Shown here piece by piece: positions 23,288-31,866 of a stretch of DNA of 44,869 nucleotides. Each line of letters opens with the position of its first letter. The first letter of the stretch is position 1. This DNA is from Propionibacteriaceae bacterium (lineage in GTDB: Bacteria > Actinomycetota > Actinomycetes > Propionibacteriales > Propionibacteriaceae), in NCBI GenBank assembly GCA_009778535.1, contig WRJP01000001.1:1-44869 (forward strand), in the 5' to 3' direction. A model generated the notes under the pieces. It saw only the letters and a list, made by a program, of their open reading frames with translations, ran no database searches and was not told where the DNA came from. Both the position numbers and the translations under genes were made by a program.

Positions 23288-24073
23288 GTGACTTCCGAGC
23301 AGCAGCTATCCGCTACCGAACCCGAATGGTGGGACGACCCTTCGCTACCTTGGAAGCATAAGCCAACCAAGACTGATCTGACCTGCTTCGCATGGCTAAG
23401 CGTGGTTGGTATCTACGGATTAGTGATGATGCCGCTGCGTCCCACACTGCTTGCCCTAATTCCGCAAGTTTTTGGCGCGATGGGTCACTACACCGGTCAG
23501 ATCATGTCGGGAGCACTCGCCGCCGTCGGCGATCCGTGGTGGCCGTTGATCTTGATCATCGGAACCTTCGGAACAATCAAGTTTGATTGGGTGTACTGGT
23601 GGGCTGGGAAGTTGTGGGGTCGGAATCTGATCGAAATCTGGTCGGGAACCTCGCAACGTACTCGTAAACGTAACGAAAGAGCCGAACGTTTTGCTCGTAA
23701 ATATGAGACGTTGGCGCTGCTGCTGGCCGCGATACCTATCTTTCCGCGCGGCGTGGTGCTGGTGGTACTCGGTGCGGCTGGCACCTCGTTTAAGAAATTC
23801 TTCCTAGTCAGTCTGCTCGGGGCGTTCTGCACTACGAGCGCGTACCTGAGTGTAGGTTATCTGATCGGAGAACCTGCGGTGGCCTTCATGGAGCAATACA
23901 GCCGCTATCTGCTTTGGGTGTCGGTGGCTATCACGGTTGGAATGCTAGTGGCGTATTTTTGGAAGAATCGGGAAACAACTTCCAAATCGCCAACAGATCA
24001 AGATTCCGCGATTCAACCTGATGCTGTCAGCGACACAGATTCTGCTGAAATAGGCGAGCAGCCTATACCTTGA
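23288..24073 (+). CDS. DedA/VTT-family membrane protein
   Basis: The 261-residue protein has a cytoplasmic N-terminus, a hydrophobic core with IIGTFGTIKFDWVYWWAGKLWG and IPIFPRGVVLVVLGAAG (the DedA re-entrant-loop region with Pro and Arg), and an acidic disordered C-terminus of about 45 residues. DedA proteins take part in lipid flipping and envelope homeostasis. The GTG start at 23288 follows the reductase stop by 19 bases. The 3' end overlaps the convergent DUF3263 gene by 11 bases. Confidence 0.85.
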   Translation: MTSEQQLSATEPEWWDDPSLPWKHKPTKTDLTCFAWLSVVGIYGLVMMPLRPTLLALIPQVFGAMGHYTGQIMSGALAAVGDPWWPLILIIGTFGTIKFDWVYWWAGKLWGRNLIEIWSGTSQRTRKRNERAERFARKYETLALLLAAIPIFPRGVVLVVLGAAGTSFKKFFLVSLLGAFCTTSAYLSVGYLIGEPAVAFMEQYSRYLLWVSVAITVGMLVAYFWKNRETTSKSPTDQDSAIQPDAVSDTDSAEIGEQPIP

Positions 24074-24344
24074 CCCGCACCCCGAGACGCTTGGCAGTGC
24101 GCTCTTTCTGACGCGAAGTGCGCAGGCGGCGCAACCGCTTAATCATCAGCGGATCATAGGCAAGAGCCGCCGGATTGTCGATCAGGGCGTTGAGCAGTTG
24201 ATAGTAGCGGGTTGCCGAAATGTTGAAGTTTTCTCTGATTTCTGCCTCTTTGGAACCAGGTAGCGACCACCAAGACTTCTCGAAGTCCAAAACCTTGCGT
24301 TCTGTATCAGATAACGAGTTAATGTCGAATGCCACTTCAGCCAT
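24063..24344 (-). CDS. DUF3263 protein
   Basis: The 93-residue protein matches the actinobacterial DUF3263 pattern: LSDTERKVLDFEKSWWSLPG then ENFNISATRYYQLLNALIDNP, which looks like a helix-turn-helix. The basic C-terminus (RLRRLRTSRQKERTAKRLG) fits nucleic-acid binding. Function unproven. Confidence 0.9.
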   Translation of the reverse strand: MAEVAFDINSLSDTERKVLDFEKSWWSLPGSKEAEIRENFNISATRYYQLLNALIDNPAALAYDPLMIKRLRRLRTSRQKERTAKRLGVRVKV

Positions 24345-24459
24345 ACGTCAATGATAAATCACATGGTTGTAATTCGCCATATCGTTATGGAAAATTTATA
24401 GTTGTCGCGCAGTTCAGATAGACTGCAAGATGGCTCAAAGCTGCAAAGAGGAGAAGCCT

Positions 24460-25650
24460 ATGCAGACGCTGAACGGGTCAGTCCAGCGCTATCCGTGGGG
24501 TACAACTGACGCTATCTTCAAGCTGTTGGGGCAAGCCAGTGACGGGGAACCACTCGCGGAGTACTGGCTGGGAGCGCATGTGTGCGCACCAGCGTCGACT
24601 CCTGAAGGCAACTTGGATGTGCTAATCGAACAGCATCCGCAGTGGTTGGGGACAGCCAGCCGCGAAACGTTTGGCTCACAGCTGCCTTTCTTGCTGAAAA
24701 TTCTTTCTGCCGCCCAACCGCTTTCACTGCAAGTTCATCCCGACCGGGAGCAGGCGCGCTCTGGTTTTGCACGGGAAAATGCAGCCGGAATCCCCATTGA
24801 CGCACCCGAGCGGATTTACTGCGATGACTGGCCAAAACCTGAAATACTCATCGCATTGGACACATTCGAGACGCTTTGCGGCTTTCGTGACCCGAAAAAA
24901 ACTGCGGCGCTGATCTCTGGTTTGGGAATCGCTGACGAGCTATCATCGATCATCAGGCCACTGGTTGAACGAAAAGGTGACGCGGGGTTGGCTCAAGTGT
25001 TCCTAGACATCCTCAGTTTGGAGGGTGAGCGGAACCATATCGTCGATGTCTGCGCTGCCGCGGCCATGAATCATGCCAAGGATGAAGGGTCGGTAGGTGA
25101 TTTAGCGCGCACCATCATCGAACTCGATGATGTGTTCGGTAAAGATCGCGGCATCTTGGCTGCTATCTTGCTAAACAAGGTCACGCTAGCGCCTGGAGAA
25201 GCCGTTTACGTTGCTCCAGGACAGATGCATTCACATCTGCGCGGCACCGGCATTGAAGTGATGGCCAGTTCGGATAACGTGATTAGAGGCGGGCTGACGC
25301 GCAAACACATTGACGCCCAAGAGCTGATCAACGTTGCGGATTTCACGTCGACCAAGACAAAGATGCTGCGACCAGCGCAAAAACGCTCCGGTGTGAGTCA
25401 TTACAAAACCCCGAATCCCGAATTCGACGTTTGGAAAGTCCAAGTCAGCCCGGAGCGCGGCGAGATTCGGCTGCCAGGAAAGCGCTCGGCGCGTATCATC
25501 TTGGCGATTTCTGGCGACTTGCGCATCGCTAGTCAAGGAGCAGAACTCAATCTTGTGAAAGGCCAAGCTGCATTTCTTTATGCCGATGAGGTAGACGCCA
25601 ACGTCAGCGGCTCTGGTGTTCTTTTCGTCACAGCTTCCGGTGTGCGGTAA
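24460..25650 (+). CDS. manA: Mannose-6-phosphate isomerase, class I
   Basis: The 396-residue zinc enzyme interconverts mannose-6-phosphate and fructose-6-phosphate, feeding GDP-mannose and glycolipid synthesis. The start block NGSVQRYPWG and the metal ligands Gln91 and His93 (LSLQVHPD), Glu128 (KPEIL) and the histidine in GQMHSHLRG (near 254) are visible. AGGAG eight bases upstream supports ATG 24460 over 24430. Confidence 0.95.
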   Translation: MQTLNGSVQRYPWGTTDAIFKLLGQASDGEPLAEYWLGAHVCAPASTPEGNLDVLIEQHPQWLGTASRETFGSQLPFLLKILSAAQPLSLQVHPDREQARSGFARENAAGIPIDAPERIYCDDWPKPEILIALDTFETLCGFRDPKKTAALISGLGIADELSSIIRPLVERKGDAGLAQVFLDILSLEGERNHIVDVCAAAAMNHAKDEGSVGDLARTIIELDDVFGKDRGILAAILLNKVTLAPGEAVYVAPGQMHSHLRGTGIEVMASSDNVIRGGLTRKHIDAQELINVADFTSTKTKMLRPAQKRSGVSHYKTPNPEFDVWKVQVSPERGEIRLPGKRSARIILAISGDLRIASQGAELNLVKGQAAFLYADEVDANVSGSGVLFVTASGVR

Positions 25651-25662
25651 CCCCACCTGGGG

Positions 25663-25735
25663 AGCCTCCAATCGGATTCGAACCGATGACCTTTCGCTTA
25701 CAAGGCGAATGCTCTACCAACTGAGCTATAGAGGC
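25663..25735 (-). tRNA. tRNA-Thr (anticodon UGU)
   Basis: The reverse complement folds as a standard cloverleaf. Acceptor GCCTCTA pairs with TGGAGGC; D-arm GCTC...GAGC; anticodon stem TTCGC/GCGAA with loop CTTGTAA, hence anticodon TGT for ACA codons; T-arm ATCGG-TTCGAAT-CCGAT. CCA is not encoded. It lies between manA and the S10-spc operon. Confidence 0.97.
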
Positions 25736-25782
25736 CAGAACGCAAAAAGCATACAGCAATTTTTAAAATCAACGATCGATGT

Positions 25783-25820
25783 TTTGACATACTGCCTGCG
25801 GCAGCGCTCAACCAGCAGGC
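25783..25820 (+). repeat. REP-like element, copy C
   Basis: TTGACATAC, perfect hairpin CTGCC (25792-25796)-TGC-GGCAG (25800-25804), then CGCTCAACCAGCAGG. It sits 7 bases beyond the rplO stop, where it could stabilise the 3' end of the ribosomal transcript. Confidence 0.75.
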
Positions 25821-25826
25821 TCGGAG

Positions 25827-26267
25827 TCACAGTTCGGTGACGGAACCGCCTGCTGCTTCGATCTTGGTTTTCGCTGAAGCGGAGAAAGCGTTAGCACTGA
25901 CCTGTACCGGCACTGAAATCTCGCCGTTGCCCAGGATTTTCACCAACATGCCTTCACGCACTGCGCCTTTGGCGACCAGCTCGTCCACGTTAACCTGTCC
26001 CCCATCAGGGAAAAGCTCACCAATACGAGCCACATTGACTACCTGATACTCCACGCGGAAAGGATTCTTGAAACCCCGCAACTTCGGAAGCCGCATATGC
26101 AAAGGCATCTGCCCGCCCTCAAAATTCGGAGGGGTGTTCTTACGCGCTCCAGTACCCTTCGTACCTCGACCCGCAGTCTTACCCTTAGAGGCTTCACCGC
26201 GACCAACACGAGTCTTAGGAGTGTGTGCGCCTGGAACCGGACGCAGGTGATGAACTCGCAGCGTCAT
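25827..26267 (-). CDS. rplO: Large ribosomal subunit protein L15
   Basis: The 146-residue L15 starts MTLRVHHLRPVPGAHTPKTR and has the glycine-rich GRGEASKGKTAGRGTKG segment that threads into 23S rRNA. ATG 26267 with GAGGGTG upstream lies one base after the rpmD stop. It is the last gene of the operon here: secY, which usually follows, is absent, and the next items are a REP element and a tRNA. Confidence 0.97.
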   Translation of the reverse strand: MTLRVHHLRPVPGAHTPKTRVGRGEASKGKTAGRGTKGTGARKNTPPNFEGGQMPLHMRLPKLRGFKNPFRVEYQVVNVARIGELFPDGGQVNVDELVAKGAVREGMLVKILGNGEISVPVQVSANAFSASAKTKIEAAGGSVTEL

Positions 26268-26268
26268 C

Positions 26269-26472
26269 TCACTCACCCTCCTCAATGATCGTCACCAAAT
26301 GCGGAATCGAATCGACCATGCCACGAATCTCGGGGCGATCTTCCTTTTCAACAACCTGCCCAATCCGGCGCAGCCCCAAAGCCTTCAAAGTACCGCGCTG
26401 GCTACAGTTGCCACCAATACCCGACTTAATCTGCTTCACCTTGATGGTGGTGTTTTCCTTCTTCGTAGCCAC
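26269..26472 (-). CDS. rpmD: Large ribosomal subunit protein L30
   Basis: The 67-residue L30 begins at a GTG (26472) that overlaps the rpsE stop (TAGTG). Key blocks are IKVKQIKSGIG and KEDRPEIRGMVDSIPHLV. The longer upstream frame has no family similarity. Confidence 0.95.
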   Translation of the reverse strand: MATKKENTTIKVKQIKSGIGGNCSQRGTLKALGLRRIGQVVEKEDRPEIRGMVDSIPHLVTIIEEGE

Positions 26473-27089
26473 TATGCCTTCGTTCCTTCCCACGCCCGCA
26501 AAATCGCAGCAGGAGTGACCTCCTCGACCGGAAGCCCACGACGAGTCGCCACAGCATCCGGGTTTTCCAAAGAGTGCAACGCCGCCAAAGTCGCATGCAC
26601 GACATTCAACGCGTTATCTGAACCCAACGACTTAGCCAGCACATCCTTCACACCCGCGCACTCCAAAACCGCACGCACCGAGCCACCAGCAATAACCCCA
26701 GTACCAGGAGAAGCCGGACGCAACATGACCACACCAGCGGCCTTCTCGCCCTGAATCGGGTGCGGAATCGTACCTTGAATCCGTGGCACCCTAAAGAACT
26801 GCTTCTTCGCTTCTTCAACGCCCTTGGCAATCGCAGCTGGAACTTCCTTGGCCTTCCCATAACCAACGCCTACCAAACCATCGCCGTCGCCAACCACAAC
26901 TAACGCTGTGAAACTGAAACGCCGACCGCCCTTGACGACCTTAGCGACGCGGTTAATCGCAACCACCCGCTCCAAATATGGGCTTTTCTCTTTCTCGGCA
27001 ACTGGTTCGCGGTTACGGCGATCCTCACGGCCACGACGCTCAGACGGCTCCCGTCCTTCGCCGCGTCCACCTCGTGTATTAGTATTCAC
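26472..27089 (-). CDS. rpsE: Small ribosomal subunit protein S5
   Basis: The 205-residue S5 has an arginine/glutamate-rich N-terminal extension of about 35 residues, as in other actinobacteria. The S5 core follows: VVAINRVAKVVKGGRRFSF and GDGDGLVGVGYGKAKEVP. The GTG start at 27089 has AAGG seven bases upstream. It helps decoding accuracy on the 30S subunit. Confidence 0.97.
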   Translation of the reverse strand: MNTNTRGGRGEGREPSERRGREDRRNREPVAEKEKSPYLERVVAINRVAKVVKGGRRFSFTALVVVGDGDGLVGVGYGKAKEVPAAIAKGVEEAKKQFFRVPRIQGTIPHPIQGEKAAGVVMLRPASPGTGVIAGGSVRAVLECAGVKDVLAKSLGSDNALNVVHATLAALHSLENPDAVATRRGLPVEEVTPAAILRAWEGTKA

Positions 27090-27107
27090 AGATAACCTTC
27101 TTCCGCC

Positions 27108-27491
27108 TCAGAATCCCAGTCCAGCTTCACGCGCACTGTCAGCCAGCGCCGCAATTCGGCCATGATATTTATTGCCTGCCCTATCAAAGACAACCACCTC
27201 AACACCAGCAGCTTTCGCCCTATCGGCCAACAGCTTCCCAACTTGCTTTGCCTTAGCTGACTTATCTCCGCTAGCGCCGCGAACCGCAGCCTCCATCGAA
27301 GAAGCACTAACCAACGTCAAACCGCGAGTATCGTCAATGACTTGAGCACTGATATGACGCGACGACCTGGTAACCACCAGACGCGGACGCTCCGGCGTGC
27401 CCTTGATACTCTTACGCAGCCGATTTTGCCGACGCGTCTTAGCATGAGTGCGATCTGCCAGCTTCTTGCCAATTCGCAAAGTGATAGCCAT
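27108..27491 (-). CDS. rplR: Large ribosomal subunit protein L18
   Basis: The 127-residue L18 binds 5S rRNA. It starts MAITLRIGKKLADRTHAKTR and ends with the family block FDRAGNKYHGRIAALADSAR. ATG 27491 shares a base with the rplF stop (TGATG). The in-frame GTG three bases earlier is unlikely. Confidence 0.97.
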   Translation of the reverse strand: MAITLRIGKKLADRTHAKTRRQNRLRKSIKGTPERPRLVVTRSSRHISAQVIDDTRGLTLVSASSMEAAVRGASGDKSAKAKQVGKLLADRAKAAGVEVVVFDRAGNKYHGRIAALADSAREAGLGF

Positions 27492-28033
27492 CACTTACCA
27501 GCCTTTCCAGCCTTGCGGCGTATTCTCTCACCTGAATAACGCACACCCTTGCCCTTATACGGCTCCGGCTTGCGAATCTTACGGATCTTTGCGGCCACTT
27601 CGCCCACAAGCTGTTTGTCGATACCACTGACCGAAAAACGGGTATTGGATTCGACAGCGAACGTGATGCCCTCGGGTGCGTCAACAATCACCGGATGCGA
27701 AAACCCTAAAGCAAACTCAAGTTGTTGCGGGCTTTTTTGGATAACACGATAACCCACACCAACAATCTCAAGTTTCTTCTCATAACCATCAGTGACGCCG
27801 GTGACCATATTCGCCACCAAAGTCCGAGTCAAACCATGCAACGCCCGATTCTGACGCTCATCATTGGGGCGAGTTACCTCTAACTGACCCTCATCATTGC
27901 GAGCAACCCTAATCGGTTCTACAACCTGATGGTTCAAAACACCTTTCGGCCCTTTCACCTGCACGCTCTGGCCATCCAGCGTTATATCAACACCAGTTGG
28001 GATGGCGATTGGAAGCCTGCCAATACGAGACAC
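27491..28033 (-). CDS. rplF: Large ribosomal subunit protein L6
   Basis: The 180-residue L6 shows MSRIGRLPIAIPTGV at the start and the C-terminal KIRKIRKPEPYKGKGVRYSG signature. The GTG start has AGGAG seven to eight bases upstream. It lies near the factor-binding site of the 50S subunit. Confidence 0.97.
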   Translation of the reverse strand: MSRIGRLPIAIPTGVDITLDGQSVQVKGPKGVLNHQVVEPIRVARNDEGQLEVTRPNDERQNRALHGLTRTLVANMVTGVTDGYEKKLEIVGVGYRVIQKSPQQLEFALGFSHPVIVDAPEGITFAVESNTRFSVSGIDKQLVGEVAAKIRKIRKPEPYKGKGVRYSGERIRRKAGKAGK

Positions 28034-28045
28034 AACAAACTCCTT

Positions 28046-28453
28046 TCACCACACGTAGGCGATAACTTCGCCGCCCACAGCTTTAGCTTTCGCATCTTTG
28101 TCAGTCAACAAACCTTGCGAAGTCGAAATGATAGCCACACCCAAACCACCAAGTACTTTCGGCAACGCCGTCGATTTCGCATAAACCCGCAAACCAGGCT
28201 TGGAAATACGGCGCAGTCCAGCAATTGAACGCTGCCGGTTCGGGCCGTACTTCAAAGTCAAAGTCAAAGTCTTACCAACCTCATTTTCCTTCGGTTCGGC
28301 AACACTGAAATCGGCGATATAACCCTGAGCTTTCAGAATTTCAGCAATTCCAACTTTGATTTTTGAATGCGGCATCGACGTTGAGTCGTGGAATGCCTGG
28401 TTGGCATTACGCAGACGCGTTAGCATATCTGCGATTGGATCAGTCATTGTCAT
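28046..28453 (-). CDS. rpsH: Small ribosomal subunit protein S8
   Basis: The 135-residue S8 starts MTMTDPIADMLTRLRNANQA and ends with the signature STSQGLLTDKDAKAKAVGGE. ATG 28453 with AAGGA ten bases upstream is chosen; the longer frame begins with TTG. S8 is a primary 16S rRNA binder and, in enterobacteria, represses the spc operon. Confidence 0.97.
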   Translation of the reverse strand: MTMTDPIADMLTRLRNANQAFHDSTSMPHSKIKVGIAEILKAQGYIADFSVAEPKENEVGKTLTLTLKYGPNRQRSIAGLRRISKPGLRVYAKSTALPKVLGGLGVAIISTSQGLLTDKDAKAKAVGGEVIAYVW

Positions 28454-28529
28454 GACATCGATTTCCTTCTCCAAGGGGTTTCCTTAAACCGGACCTTCCC
28501 TGGTTTGTTCTTCCTCGAATAGAGAGCTA

Positions 28530-28715
28530 CTACCAACTGGACTTCGTCACACCAGGCAGTTCGCCAGCGTGCGCTAGTTCACGGACACAGATACGGCACA
28601 GGCCGAACTTGCGATACACCGACTTTGGCCGACCACAGCGGTTGCAGCGGGTATACCCTCTAACAGCGAATTTTGGTTTGCGAGAGTTCTTAACTTTCAG
28701 CGCAGTTTTTGCCAT
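28530..28715 (-). CDS. rpsZ: Small ribosomal subunit protein S14, zinc-binding type
   Basis: The 61-residue S14 of the zinc-containing type has Cys24, Cys27, Cys40 and Cys43 (YTRCNRCGRP and GLCRICVRE). Many actinobacteria also have a zinc-free paralogue elsewhere for zinc limitation. A 76-base gap to rpsH is the longest within this part of the operon. Confidence 0.97.
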   Translation of the reverse strand: MAKTALKVKNSRKPKFAVRGYTRCNRCGRPKSVYRKFGLCRICVRELAHAGELPGVTKSSW

Positions 28716-28722
28716 CTAGGTC

Positions 28723-29355
28723 TCACTTCTTTTTCTTGCCGGTGAAAATCGGACGGCGACGTACTCCAGCATTCTTGTCAACCTCATTCTCGGGTGCCTT
28801 GAATGGGAATCCGAGTGCCTTCAACAGCGCGCGGCCTTCATCGTCAGTCTTAGCGGTTGTGACGATGGTAATGTCCATGCCACGCAACTTATCTATCTTG
28901 TCTTGGTTAATCTCGTGGAACACCACTTGTTCGGTGAGTCCAAAAGTGTAGTTTCCGCGACCATCAAATTGGCGTGCAGACAGCCCCCGGAAGTCACGAA
29001 TGCGCGGCAGTGCAATAGTGAGCAGCCGGTCTGCGAACTCCCACATCCGATCACCACGCAGCGTCACATGTGCGCCAATCTGCATCCCCTCACGCAACTT
29101 GAATTGTGCGATGGATTTACGGGCTTTAGTGATAGTCGGTTTTTGACCCGTGATCTGAGTTAGGTCACGAACCGCGTTGTCGATCACCTTGGAATCGCGG
29201 GCAGCCTCGCCCACACCCATGTTGACGACAATCTTGGTGAGGCCAGGAATCTGCATCACATTTTCGTATTTGAATTCTTCCTGCATCGCCGGAATGATCT
29301 CGCTGCGATAGCGCAACTTGAGCCGTGGCGGAACTTTGGTCTTTGTTTCAGCCAT
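28723..29355 (-). CDS. rplE: Large ribosomal subunit protein L5
   Basis: The 210-residue L5 binds 5S rRNA and contacts the P-site tRNA. Family blocks include VMQIPGLTKIVVNMGVGEA and ARKSIAQFKLREGMQIGAHV. The C-terminus is extended and basic (RRRPIFTGKKKK). The ATG shares a base with the rplX stop. Confidence 0.97.
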   Translation of the reverse strand: MAETKTKVPPRLKLRYRSEIIPAMQEEFKYENVMQIPGLTKIVVNMGVGEAARDSKVIDNAVRDLTQITGQKPTITKARKSIAQFKLREGMQIGAHVTLRGDRMWEFADRLLTIALPRIRDFRGLSARQFDGRGNYTFGLTEQVVFHEINQDKIDKLRGMDITIVTTAKTDDEGRALLKALGFPFKAPENEVDKNAGVRRRPIFTGKKKK

Positions 29356-29732
29356 CAGATTTCCTTACCGGTCTTTCGAGAGATACGCACGCTGCGAGTC
29401 GCAGTGTAGGCGGTACCATCAGGGCGAGTCCGCTTGACTTCCTCACGTTTGTACCCGACCCGTGTCACTACCTCTTGGCGATCCACCCGCACTAGCAGTT
29501 GCACATTGGAAGCGTCAATCGGCGCTTCGGCAGTGATGATGCCGCCAGGAGTGTTTTGACGAGTTTGGGTGCTAGGACGATCTTTGCGGTGTTTCTTGAC
29601 CAGGTTTACCCCTTGCACCACCACGCGGCCATTCTTGGGGTCGACTGAAATGATCTCACCCTTGGCACCCTTATCTTTGCCTGCGATGACCATGACGCGG
29701 TCACCCTTTTTCACATGCAGCGTTTTAGCCAT
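29355..29732 (-). CDS. rplX: Large ribosomal subunit protein L24
   Basis: The 125-residue L24 has the KOW motif in KKGDRVMVIAGKDKGAKGEI and NLVKKHRKDRPS. It is an early 50S assembly protein. The start overlaps the rplN stop by one base (TAATG). Confidence 0.97.
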   Translation of the reverse strand: MAKTLHVKKGDRVMVIAGKDKGAKGEIISVDPKNGRVVVQGVNLVKKHRKDRPSTQTRQNTPGGIITAEAPIDASNVQLLVRVDRQEVVTRVGYKREEVKRTRPDGTAYTATRSVRISRKTGKEI

Positions 29733-30100
29733 TAGATCACCTCTGGCGCTAGCGAAATGATGCGCATGTAACGCTTCTCGCGTAACTCGCGCCCTACTGG
29801 ACCGAAAATACGAGTGCCGCGCGGTTCCCCATCGGGTTTGAGCAGCACTGCCGCATTTTCGTCGAATTTGATGTACGAGCCGTCGGCGCGACGGGTGGAT
29901 TTGGTGGTGCGTACGACTACAGCCTTTACGATTTCACCTTTCTTCACCCCGCCGCCAGGGATAGCATCTTTGACCGTAGCGACGATGGTGTCGCCCAGTC
30001 CGGCGTAACGCCGTTTTGAGCCTCCCAGCACGCGAATACAAAGCAGCTCTTTGGCGCCGGTGTTATCGGCAACCTTGAGTCTGGTCTCCTGTTGGATCAT
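29732..30100 (-). CDS. rplN: Large ribosomal subunit protein L14
   Basis: The 122-residue L14 starts MIQQETRLKVADNTGAKELL and shows the signature DGSYIKFDENAAVLLKPDGE. The longer upstream frame overlaps rpsQ and is rejected. Confidence 0.97.
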   Translation of the reverse strand: MIQQETRLKVADNTGAKELLCIRVLGGSKRRYAGLGDTIVATVKDAIPGGGVKKGEIVKAVVVRTTKSTRRADGSYIKFDENAAVLLKPDGEPRGTRIFGPVGRELREKRYMRIISLAPEVI

Positions 30101-30107
30101 CGCTGCC

Positions 30108-30377
30108 TCACTTCGCCTTCTCGACGATCTCGACCAGCCGCCAACGCTTAGTAGCCGAAAGCGGGCGTGTTTCCATCGCTCGCACCCGGTCTCCCATGCC
30201 TGCACTGTTTTCTTCGTCATGAACGTTGATCCGCTGGGTCTTTGTCATAACCTTGCTGTAAAGCGGATGCTTCACTCGGCTTTCGACCAGAACCACAATC
30301 GTCTTATCCATCTTGGTGCTCACCACAACGCCCTCACGAACCTTGCGGGAGCCACGGGTAAGTGTCTTCTCACTCAT
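30108..30377 (-). CDS. rpsQ: Small ribosomal subunit protein S17
   Basis: The 89-residue S17 shows REGVVVSTKMDKTIVVLVES and the signature GDRVRAMETRPLSATKRWRL. It is a primary 16S rRNA-binding protein, placed seven bases before rplN. Confidence 0.97.
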   Translation of the reverse strand: MSEKTLTRGSRKVREGVVVSTKMDKTIVVLVESRVKHPLYSKVMTKTQRINVHDEENSAGMGDRVRAMETRPLSATKRWRLVEIVEKAK

Positions 30378-30382
30378 TTATT

Positions 30383-30610
30383 TCACTCATCCTCATCTGG
30401 ATCTGCAATGATGCCGAGGTTCAACTCCTGCAACACCGTATACACCCTGGCGATGTCTTTTCGTGCTTCACGCAATCTTCCATGGGTATCCAGTTGGCCA
30501 GTTGCTGCCGCGAATCGTAATCCGAACAGTTCTTCTTTCAACTGGGCGACTTTGGCGTCTAGTTCGACCCGAGACAGGCCGCGAAGCTCTGCTGCTGTCA
30601 AAGATGCCAT
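30383..30610 (-). CDS. rpmC: Large ribosomal subunit protein L29
   Basis: The 75-residue L29 has the helical hairpin LDAKVAQLKEELFGLRFAAA then LREARKDIARVYTVL. It lies at the peptide exit tunnel. The ATG overlaps the rplP stop (TAATG). The last ten residues are acidic. Confidence 0.97.
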   Translation of the reverse strand: MASLTAAELRGLSRVELDAKVAQLKEELFGLRFAAATGQLDTHGRLREARKDIARVYTVLQELNLGIIADPDEDE

Positions 30611-31029
30611 TACAGATCACCTACTTCCCGTTTGATGAAACGTGCTTTGAAGGGCAGTTTATGAATAGCTAACCGCATGGCTTCACGGGCTACGTCTTCG
30701 CTGATACCTGCCAGTTCAAACAACACCCGTCCGGGCTTGACGTTGACAACCCACCATTCGGGGGAACCTTTACCAGAACCCATCCGAGTTTCAGCCGGCT
30801 TTTTCGTCAAAGGACGATCCGGGTAGACGTTAATCCAAACCTTGCCGCCACGCTTGATGTGACGAGTCATGGCAATACGAGCACTCTCTATCTGCCTATT
30901 GGTCAAATACGAAGATTCGAGCGCTTGGATGCCGTACTCACCGAAGGCCAGCTTGGTGCCGCCCTTTGCCTGACCGCCACGCTTTGGGTGGTGCTGCTTG
31001 CGGTGCTTTAACCGCCTGGGAATTAACAT
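30610..31029 (-). CDS. rplP: Large ribosomal subunit protein L16
   Basis: The 139-residue L16 starts MLIPRRLKHRKQHHPKRGG and has the KPAETRMGSGKGSPEWWV signature. It helps position the A-site tRNA. ATG 31029 follows the rpsC stop by one base. Confidence 0.97.
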   Translation of the reverse strand: MLIPRRLKHRKQHHPKRGGQAKGGTKLAFGEYGIQALESSYLTNRQIESARIAMTRHIKRGGKVWINVYPDRPLTKKPAETRMGSGKGSPEWWVVNVKPGRVLFELAGISEDVAREAMRLAIHKLPFKARFIKREVGDL

Positions 31030-31030
31030 T

Positions 31031-31864
31031 TCAGGCTCCTGCACTTTCTGTTACTGCTACCGGAGCTGGCTCTGTAGGAGCGGCAGCTTCAGCGTTTTGT
31101 CGCTGTGCGCCGCGTTCACTGCGTTCGCCACGCTCGCCTCTATTGCCATCACGGCGCGGGCCGCGACCGGGACGGTTTTGCCCACCGCGTGAACCAGCAA
31201 GCTGACGCTTTGCTCGCATTTCAGCGCGCTCTTGCCGGTTGCCGGACACGTCGCCTTTATAAATCCAAACCTTGACTCCGATGCGACCGAAGGTGGTCTT
31301 CGCTTCGTAGAAGCCGTAGTCGATGTCAGCACGCAACGTGTGTAGCGGAACTCGGCCTTCACGATAGAACTCCGAACGGCTCATTTCAGCGCCGCCCAAA
31401 CGACCGCTGCACTGAATCCGGATGCCCAACGCACCGCCGCGCATCGCTGACTGTTGCGCTTTACGCATGGCGCGTCTAAAAGCCACCCGCGCCCCAAGCT
31501 GTTCGGCAATGCCTTGCGCTACCAGTTGCGCGTCGGTCTCGGCGTTCTTCACCTCAAGGATGTTCACCTCGACCTGTTTGCCAGTCATTTTTTCCAGATC
31601 AGAGCGCAACTTCTCCGCAGATTCACCGCTACGTCCAATGACGATGCCCGGACGCGCCGCGTGCAGGAAAATGCGCACCCGGCCGCTACGACGCTCCAAC
31701 TCAATGCTGGAAACACCAGCGCGTTCCAGCGTCTTGTGCAAGAAACGCCTGATCTTCACATCTTCGGCCAGCAGTGCCGAATACTCTTTGTCGGTGTACC
31801 AACGGGTCTTGTGGTCTGTGGTGATTCCTAGACGGAAGCCATGCGGATTAACCTTTTGCCCCAT
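31031..31864 (-). CDS. rpsC: Small ribosomal subunit protein S3
   Basis: The 277-residue S3 has the KH domain (PGIVIGRSGESAEKLRSDLE, about 72-91) and the C-terminal signature block GRIGVKVWIYKG. Residues 211-277 are a low-complexity tail, first Arg/Gly-rich and then Ala/Pro/Glu-rich. Such tails are common in actinobacterial S3. It lines the mRNA entry channel. Confidence 0.97.
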   Translation of the reverse strand: MGQKVNPHGFRLGITTDHKTRWYTDKEYSALLAEDVKIRRFLHKTLERAGVSSIELERRSGRVRIFLHAARPGIVIGRSGESAEKLRSDLEKMTGKQVEVNILEVKNAETDAQLVAQGIAEQLGARVAFRRAMRKAQQSAMRGGALGIRIQCSGRLGGAEMSRSEFYREGRVPLHTLRADIDYGFYEAKTTFGRIGVKVWIYKGDVSGNRQERAEMRAKRQLAGSRGGQNRPGRGPRRDGNRGERGERSERGAQRQNAEAAAPTEPAPVAVTESAGA

Positions 31865-31866
31865 GC

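Noticed and set aside
25651..25662. CCCCACCTGGGG between manA and the tRNA gene as a terminator
   Set aside because: A four-pair stem with no U-run, so it is not convincing.
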